Source: Abditibacteriales bacterium
GTDB taxonomy: Bacteria; Armatimonadota; Abditibacteriia; Abditibacteriales; JANWYM01
Length of the DNA: 13,367 nt
Direction of reading: 5' to 3'
Assembly (NCBI GenBank): GCA_025055355.1
Contig: JANWYM010000055.1
Coordinates: 1 to 13,367 of the forward strand
Position numbers and translations under genes: made by a program. Below the pieces are notes generated by a model. The model saw nothing but the letters and a program-made list of their open reading frames with translations, was not told the origin of the DNA and ran no database searches. Shown here one piece after another: positions 4,715 to 11,207 of the stretch; the first letter of the stretch is position 1, and every line of letters begins with the position of its first letter.

Positions 4715-7573
4715 TCAATCCACAAACACGAACTCATTCGCCAGCAGCAAGACCTGCGCGTATTTCTCCCACGCGGTCAGCGGCTTGGCAGCCTGGCTTT
4801 CTGCCTTAGATTCTATCACATCCGCCGTCTTTTGCGTGCCCTCTTCGGGTTCTGCGGATTCGAGGAAGCGCAGTCCCAGCGCCACTTCGTCGGGCGTCGC
4901 ATCACGCTGGTAGAGAAGACGATACAACACCTGAATCCGCTGAGTCGAGTCTGCGACTTCTGCTATCTCTGGGCGGCGCATCAGCGCGCGCACCTGCTCG
5001 ATGACGAACGGGCTATTCATCAGAAACAACGCCTGCTGCGGCACGGTGGTCGTGAACCGCTGCGGGGCGTGTGTGTCGGGGCTGGCGAAGTCGAAGGTGC
5101 GGAACAGGTTGGGCAGGTTCTGGCGGTCAATGTAGCCGTAAATCGTGCGCCGCTTGCTGAACGGTGGCTTCGTGATGTCCTCCGACTTGCCACCCATCGT
5201 CAAGTCCAGTTGACCCGACGCCCACAGCAGCGCGTCGCGCATCGCCTCAAAATCCAGACGGCGGCGGTTCATCCGCGACAGCAGAGCGTTGTCGGGGTCC
5301 TTCGTCAGGGTTGAGGGGTGAGGGTTGAGGGATGATTGCTGGTAGGTCGAGGAGAGCAGGATGAGACGGAGGAGTTTTTTGACCGACCAGCCACAGCCGA
5401 AGGAGTTCATGGGGTTCATGGGTTCACGAACCTCCTGAACGCTTGCACTCATGAACTGGTAGGCGAGCCAGTCCAGCAACTCCGGGTGGGTGGGCGGTTC
5501 GCAGCGCGCGCCGAAGTCGCTGGGCGTGTTCACCAATCCTTTGCCGAACAGGTGCTGCCAGACGCGGTTGACGAACACGCGCGTGGTCAGGGGGTTGTCC
5601 TTGCTGGCGATGGCTTGCGCGAGTTCAAGGCGTCCGCTGCCCTTGGTGAACGGCTGGCGGTTGTCGCCGCTGAGAACCGCGAGGAACTGGCGCGGCACTT
5701 CTTCGCCGGGGGTGTTGGGGTTGCCGCGCAGGAACACGCGCGGGGTGACGGGGGTGGGCGCGTCCACTAACACCATCGCCCGCGCCGGTGCGGCGGGGTT
5801 GCTGGCCTTCCACTCGTCCACCTTGCGCTGCAAAGCGCGCAGTTGGTCGCGGTCGGCGCGGTTAAAGAGTTGTTCGGTCTCGTTCGGTGGCACGTCCAGG
5901 GGCGCGCCGATAGCGTTCAAAGCCTGACGGAGGGCTTCCTCATCCGCGTTCGGCAATTCGTGGGGCTGCTGGAAGCGGCTCAGCAGGGCGCCGTAACGCG
6001 CAGCGACCTCTGGGAGCGACGCGGGCGGTTGAGCGAACGCTTGAGCCACCAACCCGTTGAGGGGCTTCTGCGGGTCGGCGTTCGCAGCGAACTTCTCAGC
6101 CAACCCCGCCGCCCGTGCCGCAAACTCCTGTTCCGACAGCGCAGCAAAAGCATGCCACGGCGCGAAGATCGGATGATGACTTTTCGCCGTCTCGTCGAGG
6201 AACGTTCTCCAGCGGCGCGCCATGAGCGGGTTCAAGTCGCGCTTGCGCGCGAGGTCCATCGCTTGCTCCGCGCTCAACCCCCGCGCGTCGCGCACGAACA
6301 ACAGATATGCTGCAATCGTCTCCGGCTTGCGCAGGTTCGTCAGATACTCCGCCCGCTTCGCCTCGCGGAACTTGATGACCTCCGCCTCGCGCGCTTGCAA
6401 CTCCCTCTCGAACGCGAGATACGCTTCCGTCTTTTTCGGCTCCTCGATGAGCGGCAAATCCTTCGGTTCGATGGAACTGGCAAACACGCCGTAGAGCGCG
6501 TAGTAATCCTTCATCGAGATCGGGTCGTATTTGTGGTCGTGGCAGCGGGCGCAGGTCACGGTCAAGCCCATCGTCCCGCGCGTGACGACATCAATGCGGT
6601 CATCAATGATGTCGTGGATGTTGTTGAGGAAGCGCCGCCCCAGGGTGAGGAAGCCCATCGCCGCGAGGTGCTGCTTGTCCTCGGGCGCCAGATGGTCTGC
6701 TGCGATTTGATACATGAGGAACTGATCGTAAGGCAGGTCCTCGTTGAACGCCCGAATGAGCCAGTCGCGGTAGGTGTAGGCGTAAGGATAGTTGCGGTCT
6801 TCGTTGAAGACGTAGCCCTTGTTGTCGGCGTAGCGCGCCACGTCCATCCAGCGGCGCGCCCAGCGCTCACCGAAGCGCGGGGAAGCCAGCAGGCGGTCCA
6901 CGACCTTCTCCCAAGCGTTGGGCGATTTGTCATGGATAAACGCCTCGACCTCTTCAAACGTCGGGGGCAATCCGATGAGGTCAAAGTAGGCGCGGCGAAT
7001 CAGCGTGCGGCGGTCCGCCCACGGCGCGGGCTTCAGTCCCTTCTGCTCCAACTGCGCCAGCACGAACGCATCAATGGGCGTCTTCACCCGCCCTTGCAGG
7101 TGCTTGTTTTTCAGCCTCGGCACTTGAGGTCGCTTGACCGGCTCAAACGCCCAATGCTTTCGACGGGTCACTGACAACTGGTCACTGGTCACTTTCGCCG
7201 TCCACGGCGCGCCCATCTCGACCCAGGCGGTCAGGTTCTCAATTTCCTCGTGGGACAGTTTACCCGTCGGGGGCATTTTGATTTTTTCGTCGGCGTGTGT
7301 GATGGCTTTGATGAGCCAACTTTGCTCTGGCTTGCCTGGGACAATCGCCGCGCCGCGCGCCCCGCCTTTGAGCAGCGCCTCCCGCGAGTCTACGCGCAAC
7401 TGGCTCTGCTGCAGCGTCGCGCCGTGACACATAGCGCACTTCTCCACCAGCACAGGGCGGACGTTTTTCTCAAAGAACTCTATCGCCTGCGGGGATACTT
7501 TTTGCTCGGCGGCGGATGCAGTGACCCAGCACCAAGCGGTCAATCCTACGATGTAACTTTTCGTCAACCTCAT
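4715..7573 (-). CDS. Planctomycete-type cytochrome c, PSCyt1-DUF1549-DUF1553 (952 aa)
   Basis: The product starts with a Sec signal (about 1-22, TASA/AE cleavage). A PSCyt1 cytochrome c domain follows, with heme motif CAMCH at 46-50 and a likely distal Met at M100 (KMPP). DUF1549 (PSCyt2) runs from about 160 to 375: 'LIRRAYFDLIGLPPT', 'ERWARRWMDVARYADNKGY', 'YRDWLIRAFNEDLPYDQF' and a second CARCH at 341-345 in 'CARCHDHKYDP'. A long helical insert of about 250 residues comes next, then DUF1553 from about 640 to the end ('LTTRVFVNRVWQHLFGKGLV', 'HPELLDWLA', 'NEFVFVD'). It is about 150 residues longer than its neighbour because of the insert. AAAGGA lies 7 bases before the ATG. Such proteins are predicted periplasmic redox partners of DUF1501 proteins; substrates are unknown. 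Three in-frame word-repeat arrays interrupt variable loops. Confidence 0.93.
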   Translation of the reverse strand: MRLTKSYIVGLTAWCWVTASAAEQKVSPQAIEFFEKNVRPVLVEKCAMCHGATLQQSQLRVDSREALLKGGARGAAIVPGKPEQSWLIKAITHADEKIKMPPTGKLSHEEIENLTAWVEMGAPWTAKVTSDQLSVTRRKHWAFEPVKRPQVPRLKNKHLQGRVKTPIDAFVLAQLEQKGLKPAPWADRRTLIRRAYFDLIGLPPTFEEVEAFIHDKSPNAWEKVVDRLLASPRFGERWARRWMDVARYADNKGYVFNEDRNYPYAYTYRDWLIRAFNEDLPYDQFLMYQIAADHLAPEDKQHLAAMGFLTLGRRFLNNIHDIIDDRIDVVTRGTMGLTVTCARCHDHKYDPISMKDYYALYGVFASSIEPKDLPLIEEPKKTEAYLAFERELQAREAEVIKFREAKRAEYLTNLRKPETIAAYLLFVRDARGLSAEQAMDLARKRDLNPLMARRWRTFLDETAKSHHPIFAPWHAFAALSEQEFAARAAGLAEKFAANADPQKPLNGLVAQAFAQPPASLPEVAARYGALLSRFQQPHELPNADEEALRQALNAIGAPLDVPPNETEQLFNRADRDQLRALQRKVDEWKASNPAAPARAMVLVDAPTPVTPRVFLRGNPNTPGEEVPRQFLAVLSGDNRQPFTKGSGRLELAQAIASKDNPLTTRVFVNRVWQHLFGKGLVNTPSDFGARCEPPTHPELLDWLAYQFMSASVQEVREPMNPMNSFGCGWSVKKLLRLILLSSTYQQSSLNPHPSTLTKDPDNALLSRMNRRRLDFEAMRDALLWASGQLDLTMGGKSEDITKPPFSKRRTIYGYIDRQNLPNLFRTFDFASPDTHAPQRFTTTVPQQALFLMNSPFVIEQVRALMRRPEIAEVADSTQRIQVLYRLLYQRDATPDEVALGLRFLESAEPEEGTQKTADVIESKAESQAAKPLTAWEKYAQVLLLANEFVFVD
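5307..5334. repeat. Heptamer array (4 x 7 bp) inside the 952-aa cytochrome gene
   Basis: Four uninterrupted 7-bp units of the form AGGGNTG (two exact AGGGTTG copies and two one-base variants). They encode residues about 747-756 (LNPHPST), directly after the conserved 'STYQQSS' of DUF1553. At the same place the 802-aa paralogue has the ordinary 'KVTPEKL'. The array therefore appears to have replaced or split a conserved loop while keeping the reading frame. Confidence 0.75.
5404..5457. repeat. 8-9-bp word array with inverted end inside the 952-aa gene
   Basis: GGAGTTCAT, GGGGTTCAT and GGGTTCAC run consecutively from 5402. AGTTCATG at 5404-5411 is matched by its exact reverse complement at 5450-5457, and GGTTC/GAACC form a second small palindrome between them. 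The block encodes about residues 706-724, an insert of roughly 17 residues between 'LLDWLAYQF' and 'GWSVKKLL', where DUF1553 proteins normally have three or four residues. The 9-bp words CATGAACTC/CATGAACCC recur in intergenic DNA at 11172-11198. Confidence 0.65.
7166..7193. repeat. Heptamer array (GGTCACT-type) inside the 952-aa gene
   Basis: Four 7-bp units in exact register: three GGTCACT and one GACAACT. They encode residues 127-136 (KVTSDQLSVT), which lie between the end of the PSCyt1 domain ('MGAPW') and the conserved 'HWAF'. In the 802-aa paralogue these two landmarks are only about two residues apart (GAPYAEHWAF), so about 11-12 residues have been inserted in the interdomain linker. 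Confidence 0.75.
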
Positions 7574-7650
7574 GTACTTGTCCTTTCTTAAACGGGGGCG
7601 TCAGCCTGGTCGTTAGACACGGCGATGACGCATGGGTTGCCTTTGCAGAG

Positions 7651-7730
7651 TTGGCAGATTGGCACGTTAGCACGTTTCAACGTTCCAACGTTCCAACCTG
7701 CTAAGGTGCCAACGCGCTGACGCGCCAACG
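7651..7730. repeat. Ten-unit 8-bp word array between the two cytochrome genes
   Basis: From 7651 to 7730 the sequence can be cut into ten 8-bp units without a single slip; early units are like TTAGCACG, middle ones TTCCAACG, late ones TGCCAACG. TTGGCACGTTAGCA at 7659-7672 matches the reverse complement of 7699-7712 at 13 of 14 positions, so the array folds into a long hairpin with a 26-base loop. It fills most of the 167-bp gap between the 802-aa stop (7741) and the 952-aa start (7573) and uses the same word family as 983-1022. It could attenuate read-through between the two genes; there is no T-run. Confidence 0.72.
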
Positions 7731-7740
7731 TGACGACTCC

Positions 7741-10149
7741 TCAGCTCTTCGTTAAAACGCCGTCCAGATTCAAAAGCACGTTGCTCACCACCGTCCACGC
7801 TGCCAGTTCTGCCGCGTCCATGCCCGGCGGTAGCGGACCGAGCGGATCGGTGGCAAGCGCGAGCGCGGCGTCTTTGTTCTTGCGGTAGTGAGCGAGTTCA
7901 GACTCGTAGAGGGCGACGATGGGCTTGACCTGCTCGGGGCGCGGGGGGCGACAGAGGACGAGGCGCAGCGCGAACTTGGCGCGGTCGAGGGTGAACGAAC
8001 CGCCCTCGCGGACGATGCGCCGCGCCAGCGCTTGCGCACATTCCACGAAACAGGGGTCGTTAAGGGTGACGAACGCTTGCAGCGGTGTGTTGGTGCGGAA
8101 CCTGCGCACGGTGCAGAACTCGCGGCTGGGGGCGTCGAACGTCGTCATAGCAGGATAGGGAATCGTCCGCCGCCAGAAGGTATAAATGCCACGACGGTAG
8201 CGGTCCTCGCCGGTGCTGGTCGGCCACGTCCGCTGATTGTTGAACGCCGCCTGCCACAGCCCCGGTGGCTGTGGCGGATAGACCGACGGTCCACCTATCT
8301 TGCGACTGAGCAACCCACTCAAGGCGAGGGCTTGGTCACGAATCATCTCCGCCTCCAGTCGCAGGCGCGGCGCGCGCGACAGCAGCCGATTGCGCGGGTC
8401 CTTCGCCAACTTCTCAGGCGTGACTTTCGAGGATTGACGGTAGGTGGCGGAGGTGACGATGAGGCGCAGCAACGCTTTGATGTCCCACGCCCGTTTGGCG
8501 TCACCCGTTGACCCACCGACCCGTTGACCCATGAACTCGACGGCGAGCCAGTCCAGCAACTCCGGGTGGCTCGGCAGTGCGCCCTGCGTGCCGAAGTCCT
8601 CTTCCGTTTCCACGAGGCCCACGCCGAAAATTTGCGCCCAGAAGCGGTTGACGGCGACGCGGGCGGTTAGAGGGTTGTCCGGGGAGACCAACCATCGGGC
8701 AACGCCCAAACGGTTGAGCGGCGCGTCCGCCGGAAACGCATGGAACGCCGCTGGCACGCCCGGTTCCACCTTCTCGCCTTGGTTCAGGAAGTTGCCCTTG
8801 ATGAGCAGGTGCGTCGGCCGCCGCTTGTCCTCGGGCAGTTCGACCATGACGGGCACGGCGGTCAGGGAGGGTTTGGACTTACTCAGCTTGTCAATCTCCT
8901 CTTCGATCTTCTTTCTGTCGGCGTTGGGCGCGTCAAGTTGCTTTTTCAGTGCCGCGATTTTCGCGTCAATCTCCTGAATCTGCGCCTCAATCTTCGCATC
9001 GGGCAGGGGAAGCGTCGGGCGCTCATCGGGTTGGTCGTTGTCTTCCGTTTGGTTGAAGAACGCGAAGAACTGATAGTATTCCTTGTTCGAGATGGGGTCG
9101 TATTTGTGGCTGTGGCACTGGGCGCAGCGCATCGTTAGCCCCATCCAGACCTGCATCGTGGTCTCAATGCGGTCTTTAACGGCGGCGACGCGGAACTCCT
9201 CGTCGTCCGTGCCGCCTTCGGTGTTGGTCATGGTGTTGCGGTGGAAGGCGGTGGCAATCCTCTGCTCCAGGGTCGGGTGCGGCAGCAAGTCACCCGCGAG
9301 TTGCTCGATGGTGAACTGGTCGAAGGGCATGTTGCGATTGAAAGCGTTGATCACCCAGTCGCGGTAAGGCCAGATGTTGGGGCGCAGGGGGTCGGAGCCG
9401 TAGCCAGCGGAATCGGCGTAGCGGGCGAGGTCGAGCCACATGCGCGCCCAGCGTTCGCCGAAGGCGGGGTCGGCGAGGAAGCGGTCAACGAGTTTCTCGT
9501 AGGCGTCGGGGCTTTTGTCGTTGACGAACGCTTCCACCTCTTCCAGGGTCGGTGGCAGCCCACGGAGGTCGAGGCTCAGGCGGCGGATGAGGGTGTAGCG
9601 GTCAGCGGGGGGAGAAGGTCTTAAGCCTGCCTGTTCAAGTTTTGCCAGAATGAAATAGTCAATCGGATTGATGACCCACCCGGTCCCCCTCTTTTTTTCC
9701 CCCTTCGCAACGGGGAGCGAGGCGAGGGTTGGCAGCGGCGGACGTTGCGGCTTGACGAACGCCCAATGCTCCGCATAGGGCGCGCCCTGCTGAATCCAAC
9801 GGCGCAGGGTGTCGATGTCCTCCTTTGTCAGACTGCGCCCTGACCCGGCGGGCGGCATCGTGCCAGTGGTCACGCGCAGCATCAGCAGACTCTGCGCGGG
9901 CTGACCCGGCGCTATCGCGGGCGGGCGCACCCCGCGCGGCTGCGTCGCGCCTGCGCGGGTGTCCAGCCGCAGCCCCGCTTGCCGATGCCCCTCATCCGGT
10001 CCGTGACATGCAAAGCAGTTCCTGGACAGGATCGGGCGAACGTCGCGGTTGAAATCCACCTGGAGGCTGACCGATCTCTTCGCCGCGCCAAACGCGGACG
10101 TCCCTCCCAGCAACACACCCAAAACCGTCCCGATGATGCGCAGAGGCAT
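7741..10149 (-). CDS. Planctomycete-type cytochrome c, PSCyt1-DUF1549-DUF1553 (802 aa)
   Basis: The product has a Sec signal (about 1-21), then PSCyt1 with CFACH at 45-49 inside the family motif 'CHGPDEGHRQAGLRLD' and a likely distal Met at M98 (TMPPAG). DUF1549 spans about 155-365 ('LIRRLSLDLRGLPPT', 'ERWARMWLDLARYADSAGY', 'PYRDWVINAFNRNMPFDQF') with a second heme-like motif CAQCH at 342-346. A short coiled coil follows (EAQIQEIDAKIAALKKQLD..., about 380-420). DUF1553 closes the protein ('LTARVAVNRFWAQIFGVGLV', 'SHPELLDWLA', final 'NVLLNLDGVLTKS'). GGGGAGGGAG ends 2 bases before the ATG. It is an ordinary-length member and paralogue of the 952-aa gene downstream on the same strand, so the two are likely coordinately expressed. 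A 4 x 8 bp array and a purine-rich palindrome lie in variable loops. Confidence 0.93.
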   Translation of the reverse strand: MPLRIIGTVLGVLLGGTSAFGAAKRSVSLQVDFNRDVRPILSRNCFACHGPDEGHRQAGLRLDTRAGATQPRGVRPPAIAPGQPAQSLLMLRVTTGTMPPAGSGRSLTKEDIDTLRRWIQQGAPYAEHWAFVKPQRPPLPTLASLPVAKGEKKRGTGWVINPIDYFILAKLEQAGLRPSPPADRYTLIRRLSLDLRGLPPTLEEVEAFVNDKSPDAYEKLVDRFLADPAFGERWARMWLDLARYADSAGYGSDPLRPNIWPYRDWVINAFNRNMPFDQFTIEQLAGDLLPHPTLEQRIATAFHRNTMTNTEGGTDDEEFRVAAVKDRIETTMQVWMGLTMRCAQCHSHKYDPISNKEYYQFFAFFNQTEDNDQPDERPTLPLPDAKIEAQIQEIDAKIAALKKQLDAPNADRKKIEEEIDKLSKSKPSLTAVPVMVELPEDKRRPTHLLIKGNFLNQGEKVEPGVPAAFHAFPADAPLNRLGVARWLVSPDNPLTARVAVNRFWAQIFGVGLVETEEDFGTQGALPSHPELLDWLAVEFMGQRVGGSTGDAKRAWDIKALLRLIVTSATYRQSSKVTPEKLAKDPRNRLLSRAPRLRLEAEMIRDQALALSGLLSRKIGGPSVYPPQPPGLWQAAFNNQRTWPTSTGEDRYRRGIYTFWRRTIPYPAMTTFDAPSREFCTVRRFRTNTPLQAFVTLNDPCFVECAQALARRIVREGGSFTLDRAKFALRLVLCRPPRPEQVKPIVALYESELAHYRKNKDAALALATDPLGPLPPGMDAAELAAWTVVSNVLLNLDGVLTKS
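8503..8534. repeat. Octamer array (4 x 8 bp) inside the 802-aa cytochrome gene
   Basis: Four 8-bp units in exact register: ACCCGTTG twice, alternating with ACCCACCG and ACCCATGA. They encode about residues 539-549 (MGQRVGGSTGD), placed between 'LLDWLAVEF' and 'WDIKALLRLI'. This is the same position that carries the 8-9-bp word array in the 952-aa paralogue, but with an unrelated word, so the two insertions look independent. Confidence 0.72.
9682..9717. repeat. C/T-rich palindromic tract inside the 802-aa gene
   Basis: A pyrimidine-rich run (CCCCCTCTTTTTTTCCCCC) is followed by TTCGCAACGGGG, giving a TCCCC/GGGGA stem. It resembles the CCCCTCCC/GGGAGGGG hairpin at 3175-3195. It encodes a lysine-rich loop, about residues 145-157 (AKGEKKRGT), before the conserved 'NPIDYFILAKLE'; the 952-aa paralogue has a different, shorter linker here. 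Confidence 0.45.
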
Positions 10150-10467
10150 AACTCCCTCCCCGACAATCGTCCTCGCCCTCGAAACGTCAAGAACGGACGA
10201 CGACGAGGACGACGATTTTCATACGGCGTGGCGTCCCGATTTGCCGGGACATGAACGACTCCTATGCAAAGTCCAGTTTTTAGACATTCGGGCAGGGCAG
10301 GTGATTCACAGCACGCGTCATGTCCCTGCGATGTCGTCCCCGCTGCCAATCTCCCTCCACCTGCTTGAGCGTCATTTGATTGAGAGATGCCCGTCTGCGT
10401 CAGGGTGTTCATCGGCAACGTTCGTCGTCTCGGCGGGGTCGGCGAGCCTTCAAGACCCAATTTTTTC
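10150..10467. other. Divergent intergenic region, 318 bp, mostly unassigned
   Basis: It lies between the start of the 802-aa gene (leftward) and the secG promoter (rightward). It holds a GAC/GAG-rich run near 10187-10215 and a 6-6-6 palindrome at 10233-10250. I find no convincing small gene and no clear sigma-70 promoter for the leftward genes. Confidence 0.5.
10233..10250. promoter_or_regulatory. GTCCCG-N6-CGGGAC palindrome upstream of the 802-aa gene
   Basis: A perfect 6-bp inverted repeat with a 6-base spacer lies 84 bases before the 802-aa start codon. A second palindrome of the same geometry and near-identical arms lies in the secG leader at 10515-10532. It could be a regulator site or an RNA hairpin; the sequence alone cannot tell. 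Confidence 0.4.
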
Positions 10468-10496
10468 TTGACAACCCTCCTGCTCTTCCTTATAAT
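10468..10496 (+). promoter_or_regulatory. Exact-consensus sigma-70 promoter for secG
   Basis: TTGACA (10468-10473) and TATAAT (10491-10496) are separated by exactly 17 bases, a perfect match to the sigma-70 consensus in otherwise GC-rich DNA. Transcription should start near 10503, leaving a leader of about 45 bases before the secG ribosome site and start. With no terminator before the tRNA, this promoter probably serves both secG and tRNA-Leu. Confidence 0.85.
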
Positions 10497-10514
10497 TACT
10501 CGCGGTAATGACCT

Positions 10515-10532
10515 GTCCCACGTCATTGGGAC
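10515..10532 (+). promoter_or_regulatory. GTCCCA-N6-TGGGAC hairpin in the secG leader
   Basis: A perfect 6-bp inverted repeat around a 6-base loop, ending 3 bases before the GAGGTGA ribosome site. In RNA it would form a small hairpin next to the ribosome site; as DNA it shares arms and spacing with the palindrome at 10233-10250. Confidence 0.45.
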
Positions 10533-10547
10533 GACGAGGTGAAAGAT

Positions 10548-10904
10548 TTGCAGGGCGTGCTTCTGTTTATTGTGTCGTTTTTGCATGTCATCTCCTGCTT
10601 AGGACTGATCGTGATTACATTGTTGACCGTCACGAAAAGTGAGACGACAGGGGGGATGATGGGAACGTTGGGGGGCAGAATGTCTTCGGCGATGAACCTC
10701 CCTGTCGGGATGGACCGTTTCCTGCAGCCGCTCACCCTCATCTTTGCGACGGGGTTCATGGTCACTGCCGTCTTGCACGCGATGGGCAAGAACATGACAT
10801 GGGTGCACTTCCTCGTCGGGATGGGGCTTTACGTGGGCATCCTGCGCTACGGCAAACAACTCGTCGAATGGTATCGGGAGGTGACAGAAGAGAGAGGTAA
10901 GTAA
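10548..10904 (+). CDS. secG: Preprotein translocase subunit SecG
   Basis: SecG is the small membrane subunit of the SecYEG channel and helps SecA-driven export. The product shows the family layout: a first membrane helix (about 3-25, VLLFIVSFLHVISCLGLIVI), the cytoplasmic 'TGGMMGTLGG' loop equivalent to the usual GLSGAFGGG, and a second helix ('FLQPLTLIFATGFMVTAVLH'). A third hydrophobic stretch ('VHFLVGMGLYVGIL') and a charged tail extend it to 118 residues, longer than the minimal family size. I chose TTG at 10548 because GAGGTGA sits 5 bases upstream; the GTG at 10539 overlaps that ribosome site and so has none of its own. The stop is 24 bases before tRNA-Leu(GAG). The two exported cytochromes and the surface proteins nearby are likely clients of this general pathway, not special partners. 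Confidence 0.85.
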   Translation: MQGVLLFIVSFLHVISCLGLIVITLLTVTKSETTGGMMGTLGGRMSSAMNLPVGMDRFLQPLTLIFATGFMVTAVLHAMGKNMTWVHFLVGMGLYVGILRYGKQLVEWYREVTEERGK

Positions 10905-10928
10905 ATGTAACGCATCACGCCCGACCTT

Positions 10929-11016
10929 GCCGAGGTGGTGGAATTGGCAGACACGCTAGCTTGAGGGGCTAGTGGACGCATAGTCCGTGTGGGTTCAAAT
11001 CCCGCCCTCGGCACCA
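10929..11016 (+). tRNA. tRNA-Leu (anticodon GAG), CCA encoded
   Basis: A 7-bp acceptor stem pairs GCCGAGG (10929-10935) with CCTCGGC (11006-11012), followed by discriminator A and an encoded CCA (11014-11016). The anticodon stem CTAGC/GCTAG encloses a 7-base loop with GAG at 10963-10965. The long variable arm has a GGAC/GTCC stem (10974-10986), as expected for a class II tRNA. The T arm is GTGGG-TTCAAAT-CCCGC. It reads CUC and CUU codons. It is probably transcribed with secG. Confidence 0.97.
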
Positions 11017-11090
11017 ACCGCGTAACTGCTACAATTGATTCGTTCTGAGCGAGATCCCTGCCGCCGGCCGCTGGCCACTCCCTGGCGCAA

Positions 11091-11109
11091 CGCAGGCGTG
11101 AAGTCTGCG
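11091..11109. repeat. CGCAGGC/GTCTGCG palindrome after tRNA-Leu
   Basis: A 7-bp stem with one G-T pair and a 5-base loop lies in the 191-bp gap between tRNA-Leu and the lysC stop. ACGCAGG (11090-11096) can alternatively pair with CCTGCGT (11113-11119). It is similar to the palindrome at 950-966. No T-run follows, so it is a weak terminator candidate for either strand. Confidence 0.4.
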
Positions 11110-11171
11110 GTTCCTGCGTCACGTTCACCGCAGCCGTCCCCGCCGCCGAGAACGTTGGGGGGGCATAGGTC

Positions 11172-11198
11172 CATGAACTCCATAAACTCTTGAACCCC
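11172..11198. repeat. Three 9-bp words (CATGAACTC type) downstream of lysC
   Basis: CATGAACTC, CATAAACTC and TTGAACCCC follow one another without gaps, ending 9 bases before the lysC stop codon. The first word is identical to one read on the - strand inside the 952-aa cytochrome gene (5404-5457 block), linking intergenic and coding arrays. Confidence 0.5.
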
Positions 11199-11207
11199 TT
11201 TGGACAC

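Noticed and set aside
5843..7174. Long open frame of 443 codons on the + strand
   Set aside because: It is antisense to the well-supported 952-aa cytochrome gene, is rich in R, V and L as expected from a GC-rich shadow, and shows no family motif.
7651..7730. CRISPR-like array
   Set aside because: Units are 8 bp, contiguous and degenerate, with no spacers and no cas genes nearby.
7888..8511. Open frame of 207 codons on the + strand
   Set aside because: Antisense shadow of the 802-aa cytochrome gene, with R/G-rich low-information translation and no ribosome site.
9912..10586. Open frame of 224 codons on the - strand covering the divergent intergenic region
   Set aside because: It overlaps the 802-aa gene start in another frame and runs across the secG promoter and leader; composition is shadow-like.
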